A stretch of DNA of 64,000 nt, from contig NW_025955008.1 in NCBI RefSeq assembly GCF_022376445.1, forward strand, positions 62,001 through 126,000, written 5' to 3'. Shown in pieces: positions 21,031 through 31,627 of the stretch. A model generated the notes under the pieces. The model saw only the letters and a program-made list of their open reading frames with translations, was not told the origin of the DNA and did no database searches. Origin of the DNA: Fomitopsis serialis. Its lineage: Eukaryota; Basidiomycota; Agaricomycetes; Polyporales; Fomitopsidaceae. The position numbers and the translations under genes were made by a program. Each line of letters begins with the position of its first letter. Positions within the stretch are counted from its first letter, which is position 1.

Positions 21031-22123
21031 CCGGCAGGCTGTATGGCGTGTACCTTTCGAGTCCCGTCCCGACACTAACCCACTGCAGCACATAGCCGAC
21101 TAGCAATAGACATCCCAATTCAGGAACTGGCTCGAGAAAAGCGGAGAATTCGAGCTTGAGCAGGGTGAGTATAATAACTCGCCGATCTGTCAGCAATACG
21201 TCGCTAAGAGGTGTAACTTACAGGCTACGGAGGCGAAGAAGGCGACGGCCGGACCCTCTTACACAGCGCGCCGCGCGCCTAAGGTCCCTACCTCTGCGCG
21301 TCGCCCGCACCCGTGCTGTAGGACAAGAGCAGCACGATCGTGAGCAACTACTATTCGAAGATCATCAAGAACGCGTCATTCGACCGCCTTGCTTGCGGGA
21401 GAAGATGAAGCTCAATCTCTATCTGGACCGACTGGGTGTATGACACGGTGAACGGTACGTGAACTACTCATGCGTGCTCGACGTGGGTGGATGACGGATG
21501 GCTGCGCAGTGGGCGCGTACAAGTCCGGCAAGCTCGCAAACCGCATACGAGAAGCCCGACGTACGGCTCGTTGTCACCATCGTCCAAATCGACCCCGTCT
21601 ACGCGGGGTACATCAAACGCAACATCTGCAAGCTCCACGGAAACCTCGCCGCCCACCTCTGGCCTGGCAAGCTGTTCTAGAGTTTTGCCGCGTTCAATGG
21701 AATTGCAACTTCGAGCATATGAATACTGATTGGGGTCAGGGTCAGGGTACTTCGTATAGAGATCGTGACTGTGTGATAGTACATGACTCCCTGATATTCC
21801 TGTGAATCGTTTTATATTCTGCACCATCGCAAAGACGGAGACAACCAGGGTAATTGACAAATGTCGAAGCGATCGGCGCCCTGAGCAGTGAAAATTCTGC
21901 CAGTGCCAGGAGACAAAGTGCAGCGATGCTTGCCATATCTGGTCAGAACACGTTGCTCACCGCTGAGGCATGCGTTCTTCACACCGTCGCCCGACCTCCA
22001 TCAACAGCCTCCTAGTATATTGCCACTACCTGTACATCGAAAGTGAGTAGGCCCATCAGGTTTTGTGCGTCTGCTCATCCTCAATCCTACCTGAAAACCA
22101 GCGCGAAGAAGCCAAGCTCCATC
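21031..22123. other. Unresolved coding remnants and intergenic DNA
   Basis: Between 21330 and 21680 several frames contain protein-like text (TIVSNYYSKIIKNASFDRL, VRLVVTIVQIDPVYAGYIK) interrupted by frameshifts. They could be one decayed gene, which I cannot identify. No feature is evident from 21700 to the next start at 22124. Confidence 0.35.
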
Positions 22124-22554
22124 ATGGCTACTCCCGACGCCTCGCCCTATCACTACGACGGGAACTCCACCGTTGAGCAGGAAGAAGCCAAAGCCAGGCT
22201 GGTCGAAGGAGGGCGTCTTATGGACAAGTACATAGCACAGGTGAAGGCGGATATGGGGAGCAACGTGCTGCAGGGGTATGGACAGGACCATGCCAACGGC
22301 GAAGTGCCTACACCTCAGGTTATCGACAAGGACAGTGTCAAGAGTATGTCCTTCATGTCCAGAGCATGCAGTTCACCTATTGATCAGCATTCACAGAACT
22401 GAGCCGTTCTGAGCTCGAAAGCCTCGCCGTTTCACTCCAAATGGCCAACGTTATGCAGGCTCGGGATATCGATTTCGCCTTCCGAGTCTTTTTCCAACTG
22501 CTGCATCACACTCGCTACACTACCACTGGCCGGAATGACATTGCAGACATCTGA
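22124..22554 (+). CDS. Small hypothetical protein (125 aa)
   Basis: Two exons, 22124-22343 and 22397-22554, with a 53-bp GT-AG intron, give a complete 125-residue frame. The protein is hydrophilic and helical (EQEEAKARLVEGGRLMDKYI; LSRSELESLAVSLQMANVMQ) with no signal peptide or membrane span. Clean splicing and an uninterrupted frame favour a real gene. Function is unknown. Confidence 0.75.
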
Positions 22555-23112
22555 TATGGTGACATCTCGTATATCCTCATCAATTTGCTCTAATTATAGA
22601 ATCTCACTCCCTACACTCGTCGTTCTGCTGTCTTTGTTTCGCTATGACCACGCTTTCTTTACGGTCTCGTTGCGATTATATATGCCTGAAGACTGATCGA
22701 TGATCGATGATCTTTCAGTTGACGCAGAATGTATCCGACCGTGGGCTGGGCCGGGGCGCGTGCAGGGCACGCAAACCGCGACCGCGCAGCGCGACCGCCC
22801 TCCACGCAGACACAGCTCGCGAGTCAATCGTGAGTAAGCGGCCGACAGCGGGCGCTGGAAGGTCCTTGCACTGCTGATTAATCAGACTTATTGACTTCTT
22901 TAGGCGTACTTAGGTAGATTGCTTGGCTAAAGCAATAGGTCTGGTTTCTCTGACGGAACTCCCCTTCATCCAGGTCCGATTTAATGTTGAGCACTGAGGC
23001 ACCGCAATTGATCAGTCCTCATACGCGATCGTCCTCTCCCACTCAAAGATATTGCTACATGTACGTATACCTACTAACGGTCACGGGCGCCTACGCCTTT
23101 ACGTCTACGTAC
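22555..23112. other. Intergenic
   Basis: Nothing recognised. An upstream in-frame extension of the next gene to about 22984 is open but less protein-like, so the later ATG was preferred. Confidence 0.5.
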
Positions 23113-23802
23113 ATGCCGATGGTCGCAACTGGGGCACTTAAATCAGCGCCCCTCGTCACGGTAGGGATATACCCCAACCCTGAACTGTACCCCAAAGGTA
23201 TGATGGTGAGATAATTGCTCTACTCCTACTGCGAGCTCATCTAGCCTACCAAGAACATCGCAATGAACATGAACAGCGGCCAGATGCAGCATTTCGATGC
23301 GGTGATCTTTCCTGTTGATGAGCAGCCCCCATATCTCGTCACCCTCTACGCGAGTCCCCTTGCCGCCCCGATCCAGAACCCATTGGAGCCATACCGCTGC
23401 GGTTGTGTCCCACACCCCGAGATGTATTTTGACCACATTGCGCCGGGCTTGGGCCCTCGTTCGTGGCGCTTTGAGGTACATGTCTGCCGCAGTCTACTTA
23501 GCGCAGTGCTCGCTAATAGATGGACCCAACAGCCCATTCAGAGGTTGATGGGGATGCTCAAAAATCTTCCCGTGGCCTACATCGCCTTCTACCCAACCGT
23601 CTCGTCCGACGGCATGACGTTCCCCATCAACAAGTGTGCGCGGGAGATTCAAGGTGACGGCCACCAGCCATCAAATGCGTGGCGCGGTGACATCGTCGTC
23701 GCGAAATACGGCAGTGAATTTGTGACGTTGATGAATGCGTCTATGGCGGACTTCCCCATAATCAAGAACTGGCTCTTGCATAAACCTGGACCAAGCGTTT
23801 GA
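23113..23802 (+). CDS. Conserved-looking hypothetical protein
   Basis: Exon 23113-23205 (MPMVATGALKSAPLVTVGIY) joins exon 23245-23802 across a short 39-bp intron, giving PKGMM then PTKNIAMNMNSGQMQHFDAV. The second exon stays open to the stop and contains YLVTLYASPLAAPIQNPLEP, VPHPEMYFDHI, TVSSDGMTFPINK and AWRGDIVVAKYGSEF. This wording feels familiar from Agaricomycete hypothetical proteins, but I cannot name a family. A further intron at about 23476-23520 is possible but would shift the frame, so it was not adopted. No signal peptide or membrane span is evident. Confidence 0.62.
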
Positions 23803-24627
23803 AGGCTGCGTTTTATGGTGCGTCCGTACCTCCGTCTATGCGAACGGCTGTCGGTACAACTTCAATCGAACAGCGCTTGGATGCATTAGAGGACGGTGGC
23901 CGTTCAATTGCGAATCGTCATGTACCTCCATCTGCCTGCCCGTATACATGAGCATGTCCCCTACATTCTTGGTCACAAAAGCCATGAGAACGCCAACAGT
24001 GGCAGCGGCTGAGGTACAGAACACAGAACGCACACAGCGCACCATGGTCCATCGCGATCGAGCGATCATCGAGCAAGACACGAGCGTTCAAATGTTCATC
24101 AGGAGCATAGATACGGGGCTCAAAGCGGATGGAACCGCGGCTGAATCTTGATCGTTGTGATCGAGAGCAACGCAACCCCTGTACATTGTTCCTGTCCACT
24201 ACAAACCAAGGTGCGCCCGGTCTGGCACCATACACTCACCGTACGCTCACCACCGTGAGTTAGCTCGAATCACTGTGCTAGTCCACGCCCAGTATGCATT
24301 ATGGCGATGCAGCTCGTGCCACTGGGAATAATCCGGACTTCATGGAACTACGTGAGTCACTGTATGCCATATTTTCCCTTAGGACTTACGCTGCATACTG
24401 GCAAGAGGACTTCTATACCCTGCACCTCATGAAATGGCGAGCGCGACGCGAGAGCGTGCCCAGAAACTGTCTCTACGTGTCCCGCCTTGCGGTAGGTGAT
24501 ATCATATCGCATTTGGTTCGGCGCGCATGTGCGGCCAGTTCTCCATTGTGCCCAATATACACAGTCTCCTCGCCGTTGAGACCGCGTGTCACCGCCTTTG
24601 TTTTCGCAAATCTGTGAATCTGTGCGG
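23803..24627. other. Intergenic
   Basis: No supported gene. Open frames at 23918-24235 (minus) and 24294-24617 (plus) lack family resemblance and splice support. Confidence 0.5.
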
Positions 24628-24635
24628 TATAAAAG
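24628..24635 (+). promoter_or_regulatory. TATA box
   Basis: TATAAAAG lies about 50 bp upstream of the ATG at 24686, a plausible core promoter for the tail-anchored protein gene, with a short 5' untranslated region. Confidence 0.6.
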
Positions 24636-24685
24636 GCCGCCAACAGCAGCAACCGGCAGCTTCACTCAGCCTCGAACGACGCACC

Positions 24686-25440
24686 ATGGAAGACCCGCCT
24701 ACGTACGCAGGAAGCATTTCCTCCTCCCCCTCCCTCAACTGATGTTGGCGCTTACGCAGAGTCGAACGTGTCTTGCTCGTTGAGCCTGTTGTCGATATCA
24801 GCTTCGGCGAGGAGCTGTTGTTTGAGTACGAAGGTGACGGGCGCCCGTCGAAGCTGGTCATCGGGGAGCTGCCTTCAGGACAGTGTGAGACCTTTCATCA
24901 TGCACGCTTGTTGCCATATAATACTTACGTGTTTACAGTCGTCGTTATCGGTCACGGCGAAAACCACCCGGACGACTTCTATGAGTACGTGGCGCTGGGA
25001 GACGACACGAGGATAACTGCCTTTCAGGTGAGGCCTATTGCATCGTACAGCGACTCAGCTGATGTTGTCAGCAGATTCTCCGTACCGTCAAGTGGACGAC
25101 TGGGGGAAATTGGTATTACGCACAGTTCGAGACCGATGCAGCTTTCTTCCGATGCATCTCCTGTTTCTCGGAGATCGTCGAGAGGAAGGAAGAGCAGCGT
25201 GCTGTGATCCACGACGAGACCAGGGATCTCGGGAATGCGCTTGCCGAGGTCTTCGCTAGGGCTGCAAACACAAGCATCCAAGAAACTCCTGATGCGCGCG
25301 GCTGTTCTCCCGCCGGGAGTGCTTCGATGAGCCCCCTTTATAGCCAACATAAATTACCTGTTTCGTACGTGGGACGTGTATTGGGTGGCGTGGCTGTCGG
25401 CATTTTGGTTGGGCTGTTCATGGGACGGAAGTGGCATTAA
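24686..25440 (+). CDS. Small protein with C-terminal membrane anchor (199 aa)
   Basis: Four exons (24686-24702, 24760-24884, 24939-25027, 25072-25440) with canonical introns give exactly 200 codons including stop. The tiny first exon (MEDPPT) is supported by the TATA box just upstream and by frame continuity into VERVLLVEPVVDISFGEELL. The soluble part contains GHGENHPDDFYEYVALGDD and TTGGNWYYAQFETDAAFF, probably a small beta-rich domain. The last 25 residues are a hydrophobic glycine-containing helix (GRVLGGVAVGILVGLFMG) ending in RKWH, which suggests a tail-anchored protein of the ER or outer mitochondrial membrane. No known family is recognised. Confidence 0.78.
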
Positions 25441-26377
25441 ATGTCCTCGGACGGTGTTGCCACGGAGAGGGCTTATTAATGTACAACATAATTGTCTGTA
25501 TCGTGTATGTCTATCGCTGGACTTTCTACGCGTTGCCGTATCGTCACTGTTCGCCCGCCTTCCCATACTGAAGCAGGGCCTCGCATGGCACGTGCGCCGT
25601 CGCCGCTTACTTTCGAACCGTCCTCGCTCGTCCCCCTTCCGACCCGCCATAATCTGCATGCTAGCTCTTCCGACACTGTTTTTCTTTGATTGCATGGCAC
25701 ACCGATCTCTGCGTGTGCTCTCCGCCTTCGCTTGCATCAGGAAAAACGACAAAGGTACTGTACAGTAATAGTTGGCACGGTCGCCTGAAAGTGCCAGTAG
25801 GCTGCGCAACGGCCTCGGAGAGGGCGCACGGGAGGGAGAGGACGCCGGGGGCAGGGCTTCAAGAGGCATTTCGACTCGATGAATGCGTGAGAAGCGTTGG
25901 GGTAGAAAAAAACTCACTTCTGCGAAGGTGGGACGTGCGGACACCGGGCATTGGGTGTCTACAGACTCGTCTCGGTTGCGCACATCGACCTGGCTAGGCG
26001 GCGTGGGCGGGAGGCGGGCGGGGAGGCCGCATGGAGGGGAGAAAGACGCGGGCGACGGTACGCGAAGACGAGAGGAGTGGACGTGCACAAAGGCGTCCAA
26101 GGGCGCGCAACGGCATGCGAGCGTGGTCGAGAGAGCCGATGAGTCGGACGTCGACATGGACGAACAAAATACGGAAGGAAGTCGCGCGGAAGCCAATCAG
26201 CGGCCTGCGATCGTCGACGGGCGCTCCACTGGACGTGACTCGACGCGGACCGCGGTGTGTGCACACAAAGTGAGCAAAGGCTGATCTTCCCCAGATTAGC
26301 TGCTCGCCCGTCCTACGCGCATCGCAACCACGGCTACGCAGCCCACTGGAGCCCACAGTGGATGATCTCCAAGACGT
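25441..26377. other. GC-rich region with non-specific open frames
   Basis: Long frames on both strands here arise from GC-rich, Arg/Ser-rich composition. No motif, splice pattern or start context supports any of them. Confidence 0.55.
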
Positions 26378-26389
26378 GTGTCCGACTTC

Positions 26390-28345
26390 AATTCAGGCGT
26401 TTACGCGGGACTGACCGTTCTAGATGGGCAAAGGGAGCTCAAGCGGCGGGAAAAGCTGCTCGAGAACGAGGCCAAGAAGCCCGGAAAAGCTGCCAATGCA
26501 CCTGCGGAGCCTGCAGCGAAGGCAGCTGGTCCGACTGAGGACGACTCGAATCCAATTGTGAGTGCTCCCGTCCATCCACTTTCATCGCAACATCGCAACG
26601 AGAGACTCTGGAGATACACCTGAGTGTACGCGGGTATCATGCCAGTGCTCGCAATTCGCTTGGCCCAGATACAGGGTTGGGCTTTTGTGCCATGCATAGC
26701 GCGCTGCCAGATATCGCCCTGAAGTGATGGCAATGCCCCGACGTCTTGATGGCGCCTGACGTAGATGAATCCGCTCGAGTCAGGCTTCCTACCCAGAATA
26801 TCACAATCAGAGCTACCGTATATGCGATGACTGATCCAATCCCTTCGCAGCATACTTTGAGCTTCGTTCGCGTCACATCCAGAAACTGTGGGAGACCCAG
26901 TCTCCCAACCCGCACCCCCACAACTTTCAGGTGTCACTATTGACGTCGCATTACATCGAGCGGTACGGCCTGGAGGGCAAGGTCAAATCTGATGAAAGTC
27001 GGAAGACATCACAGGGTCCCTCGCAGGCCACACACAAAATTGTCCGCCTGTCCGGTCAGAACCTCGACTCTACGACCTCCATGGCGAAGGTCAGAGAGCG
27101 CAGATCATGGCTACCAAGCAGTGACTCTTCATCGCATCTGCGACGCGCATCTGGGCTCAATAGATATCAGGTACGCGAAGGATCCCGAGGCATTCGCGTC
27201 GGTCCACGACATCTTCAGGCGGGGAGATATAATTGGAGTCATCTGGACCTGCCCGAAGCTCCCGATCACGCCAAAGGAGATGATTCTCCTCACACCGAAG
27301 CTGCACCGGCTGCTGTCAGAGCATCTCGGGCTGAAGGACCAGGAGACGTGATATCTTGACCTGATCCTGTCGCAGGACACACGGCGCGTCTTCCTGACAC
27401 AGAGCAAGATCATCAGCCACGTCCGCCGCTTCTTCGACGCGTTCGGCTTACTCGAGGTCGAGACGTTAATGACGAGCATGATCGCGGGCGGCGCAACAGC
27501 CAAGCCGTTTGTCACGCACCACACCACAACGACCTCGACCTCTACCTCTGCGTCACGCCCGAGCTCTACCTGAAGCAGCTTATCGTGGGCGGGCTTGACC
27601 GCATGCACGAGATCGGGCGCGCGTTTCGCAACGAGGACATCGACCTGACGCCCAACGCCGAGTTCACGATCTGCGAGTTGTATATGGCGTATGCGGACAT
27701 GTACGACATCATAGATCCGGCGGAGAGCTTGATCGAGGGCATGGTCAAGTACATTGCTGGCAGGAAGATGACGCTGCAGTATCACCCGGAGGGCAAGGAC
27801 GGCGACAAGGTGCACGAACTCGAGTTCAAGCGGCCCTGGAAGCGGTATGATATGAGACACTGGGGGAGAAGCCGGGCATGAAGTCCTCGCCTAGCGATAC
27901 GTTCCACATTGAGAAGGCGAACCAGTTTATGCGTGATTGGGGTGCCAAGGTATGTCGTGCGATGTCCACAATGTGATTCCCGCTACATAACTGCGCAACA
28001 GCACAACGTCAACTGCAGTGAGCCACGAACGAATGTGTGGCTTCTGGACAAGCTAAGAGGTGCCTCCAATAGCTCCTTCACAGTCTCTTATCACGGAACA
28101 GCTGGTCGGTGAATACATCGAGCCCCTCTGCATTTTGCCCGCCTTCGTTGGTACGTATTCGTCATTGCGTTTGGTTTTATGGCACTCATCTCGGTGTAGT
28201 CCGTCACCCGCAAACGATGTCACCCTTTGCCAACTGACACCGTTCTCGGCCTGGTCTGTGTGAGCGTTTCGAGGGTTTCATGTGCGGCAAGGAGTTCTGC
28301 AACGCGTACCCCGGTTCGATTGATCCATTTGAGCAACGCCTGTGC
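26390..28345 (+). pseudogene. Lysyl-tRNA synthetase (cytosolic class II), decayed
   Basis: Conserved blocks appear in order: the Lys-rich N-terminal helix (RELKRREKLLENEAKK near 26430), YFELRSRHIQKLWETQSPNP near 26855, HKIVRLSGQNL in the anticodon-binding domain near 27040, GDIIGVIWTCPKLP near 27225, then catalytic-domain blocks RYLDLILSQDTRRVFLTQSK, VETLMTSMIAGGATAKPFV, ELYLKQLIVGGLDRMHEIG (motif 2 region with FRNEDIDLTPNAEFT), and beyond 27900 HNVNCSEPRT, LVGEYIEPLCILPAF and GKEFCNAYPGSIDPFEQ. Frameshifts (for example near 27520) and missing segments break the frame repeatedly, and the motif 3 end is absent. Introns are retained. The intact enzyme attaches lysine to tRNA-Lys; this copy is dead. 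Confidence 0.93.
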
Positions 28346-29233
28346 TGTGAGCACGATCGCATCCCGACTGTCTATGTGGCGTCGGCAGTTGTCGGCAGTT
28401 ATGCAGGGACACTTGCTCGGTCTACTGCCACTGCCACCGCTGCAGTGCCCCTCGTTGCCCCCCCTGCCCGGAACACCGAATATCGGGGCGTATGCGCCGC
28501 CAACCTTAACCTCAGGTACACCAGGCTCCGACAAATCACTGTACGCATGTGCGGCAGGTCTTCTGCGAAGGCGATAATCTGTGGCATCTGTAGACCGCGC
28601 TCGCGCTCAAGCCGCGCAATACGAAATCAACCTTTCCGCTCGCCGCAAGCTCGCCACGCTCCCGCGGTAACGCCTGAGCGCGAGCAGAAGTGCGAGCGCC
28701 CGATGGGCCTCGTCGAGGACAGACACATGGGTTTCACGGAAGTTTCGTACACAGCCCAAGTGGTGTCCAGCGGAGCCAGGAGGCAGCGAGCAAGCGGAGC
28801 GGGATGGACGAAGCGAGCGGGATGGTGCTTCGGGAGACACGCAGGCCGATGGCAGTTCGAGCGTTCTACAGCCTATGCCATTACCGGCACCGAAGGCAAG
28901 GCCGTCCCCTTAGTTCTCCATGTTCATCTCGTTTGTCCCTCGATTATCACGTCATTCGGTTCATCTCGACTCGCTCCTCATGCATCCATTGTTGTACCCG
29001 TGGCGTCTGGGTGCCACAGCTACGCACTTCCTTTGTATCTTTACCTTGTAATGTTACTGATTGGGCTTACATCGTACTGTTCGGGCTCGGAGTGGCTCAA
29101 GTCCCAGAGTTCTATAAATACGGTGCGTTTCGAGATCTGTATGCCCAACTTCCGTCCAAAGCTCTCTCACCCACCCACTGTTTCCGCCCAACACGACTCA
29201 TGTGCACCGGCACCCGCTACCATGTACTCTTGC

Positions 29234-29465
29234 CGCCGAACCCGCATTCCTCACGCCTTCGCTATAGACTCGAAACCTCGTCTTATAGGTGGCTCATCCT
29301 CCGTCTTCATCCTTCACTCATGCTACTGCGTGCTCAGGCCGCCGAATCCGCCGAACCCGCATTCCTCACGCCTTCACTACAGACCCGGAACCTCATCTTA
29401 TAGGCGGTTTATCCTCCGCCTTCATCCAGCACACATACAACTGCGCGGTCAGGCCGACGAACCCG
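29234..29465. repeat. 116-bp direct tandem repeat, two copies
   Basis: The phrase gccgaacccgcattcctcac recurs at 29234 and 29350, and the following bases (ccttc...cttatagg..g...atcctcc.ccttcatcc) match through most of the unit. The frame continues through both copies (FAIDSKPRLIGG / LHYRPGTSSYRRF). Confidence 0.85.
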
Positions 29466-30427
29466 TGAGTCTGATCTTGAGTGGCCGAAGGGTAAACTGA
29501 CGCATCACACCGAACAGTCAAGCTCAACACTGGCGACGTCGTGCAACGTGAGAGACGAGTCGGAAGTGGGCCGTGCACTGGCTGCGACGGTTGGATGCAC
29601 AAAGCGTTTGAACTGCGTTTGATCTAGGTCGCCCATTGGCAGCTGACGTTGGCTCATTCCTGACTACGGTGTGACTATCTGTTCGACGACCTTCCACTCC
29701 TCTAGGGGTGTACTTCATATGGAGAGATTTGTCACGGCGACTGTGGCTTGGTGAGTATCCTCTTGACAGGCCCGCCATGTTTCTTCACTGATACGTTGAT
29801 GATGTCTCCGTGTCTTTAGGTGCTGCATTATCCAACTCCTGCAGCACCACAAGATTTGTGTTGCCCCGACTTCCTTCCATTCAGCCTGAACACAGCTGCA
29901 CCGTCAAACGGTCAAACACGAACATCCTATGTACAAGCGAACAACGATTGCGTACTCAATGCATGTACGCCCGCCATCGCCAAACGGGTGTGCAAACCGC
30001 GCCGGCGCGGAGCCACCGCCCGTCGTTCACATACTCGATACATATACTATCTCGACGGATGTGACCGTCTACAACGGTACCAATCCTACATGGATAGAAG
30101 AGGAACCAGGTGTGCTGTATAGTTTCCTCAGTCCCGATTCTCTCTGAAAAGGATACCTGTTCACCAGAAATGTTCTATACGTTGTGCACAATCACGGCCA
30201 CCCCTGCATTCAGTTCATGGATGCAGCATATTGGCACCGGTATGTGGCTCATTGGCTCAATCGTTCCTCGTTTCGACACTCACAACAGCATGTTAGCTGT
30301 ATAGCTGATCAAGCGACCGACGATCGCCGACCGCATACCTGGCGCATGCTACGCTCACCGCCGGAAGCAAGGGCTTGCAAAGCCTGCCGGCGCGGGGCCA
30401 CCACCCATATGGCAGTGAGCTCGCCAA

Positions 30428-30499
30428 GATCTGCGGCATGCACGGCGCCCATCTCCGGAGCATACACTCCGGAGATGGGCGCCGTGCATGCCGCAGATC
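30428..30499. repeat. Perfect inverted repeat: 33-bp arms, 6-bp loop
   Basis: Left arm 30428-30460 starts gatctgcggcatgcacggcg; right arm 30467-30499 is its exact reverse complement. The loop is cataca at 30461-30466. The pairing stops precisely at both ends. No terminator, tRNA or transposon ends were recognised around it. Confidence 0.96.
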
Positions 30500-31627
30500 A
30501 CCTGTGCGTCATTCACTGCCAGAAGTGGACGGGCCAGTAAGTATAGTCTTCGAAATTGCACGCGCAGTAGTGCAATCGGCGAAGCCGTTGTTGTCCACAA
30601 ACTGCATGTACTCGGATGCGCCCGACGCGTCGTATATGCGCGAGAAAGCGCCCACGACGACACTCTTGACTGTAGGTACCCCCTGATCCACCCCATAGTC
30701 GTACTCGGTAATGGGTTCTAAATTACCGTGCCTGCCGCCCTGACAGGTCCCTCTGCCCCATCAGGCGCGCCCGCTCCAACGGAGGCTGTCGACCTTCTTT
30801 GCGACTTTCACTACCTCGCTTCGCTCGTCGGTACGCCGCTCTTCTCTACGCTCCGCTGGTCACCCTCGATTTCATCTGAGCCTGTTATTTGCCTCTATAG
30901 AAATGTCACGCCATCTCTGCTAGCGAAGGATGACATGGACTGTCGACGTCTATGCAGCTCTACGTAAGTGAGCTGGCTGTATACCATCGACCGAAGCTGA
31001 TGTCAATTGACCGTGATTCCTTGCGGATGGTTGTGGAACCGTACCGCGAAGGAGAACCTCATTCACTATATAGTATGCAACAGTCAGTGGATGTCGGAGG
31101 TGCATAGCTTCGTATGACGAAGAGTCTTCGATGCCTACATGGTGAATGAATGCCACCGGTCTGGCTCGCAGTCCTCCTGGGCTTAGCCCATGTGTATCAC
31201 AGCTACCGAGTCAATCATTATATCGACGATGAAACCTGCTTTCACGGGGCAATATGTTGCCTAACTTCACGGGGTGTTGCAATTGGACATCCGTTAGAGT
31301 CCGCCGAGAGTTCACACCAGCCGTGAGCGGAGGTTGACGTTGAGTGTTGGGGAGTTGCCATATTTGGAATAAAGGAGGTGTTCGGACGAAGCACGGCGCG
31401 GAGGATCGGGCAACTTGGTTGTTCCCAAAACATTCATTACAGTAATGTGTCGAGTATGTTCTCTGGCACAGCTCTACGTCCCTTACCTTCTCCTCCTCCC
31501 CCGTTCCCTGCTGCTAGACTCGCAGGTTCGAGTGCGGCCTGGAACTTTCCGCTTAGAAGGCCTGCGGTGCATTCTCATGAACCCCCTTCGTCCTAGGCAT
31601 CCCCACCATCGTCCTCAATCGCTCATC

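Larger units (their letters stand above)
28346..31627. other. Mostly unexplained DNA with tandem repeat and hairpin
   Basis: No gene could be assembled with confidence. Open frames at 28350-29500 and 30355-30700 are partly products of repeats listed separately. A possible exon at about 29519-29630 (KLNTGDVVQRERRVGSGPC) follows a plausible acceptor, and a minus-strand frame at 30509-30691 (TVKSVVVGAFSRIYDASGAS) is protein-like. Neither could be extended. TATAAATA occurs at about 29113. Confidence 0.4.

Noticed and set aside
25354..26196. 280-residue minus-strand open frame
   Set aside because: Arg/Ser/Pro-rich, no motif, overlaps the end of a well-supported plus-strand gene, and open frames of this length are expected in GC-rich DNA.
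28280..29500. 406-residue plus-strand open frame
   Set aside because: Its first part is the end of the lysyl-tRNA synthetase pseudogene and its last part is the 116-bp repeat, so the frame is open by chance.
30428..30499. Hairpin as a terminator or CRISPR-like repeat
   Set aside because: Eukaryotic context, no T-run, and only a single inverted pair with no spaced direct repeats.
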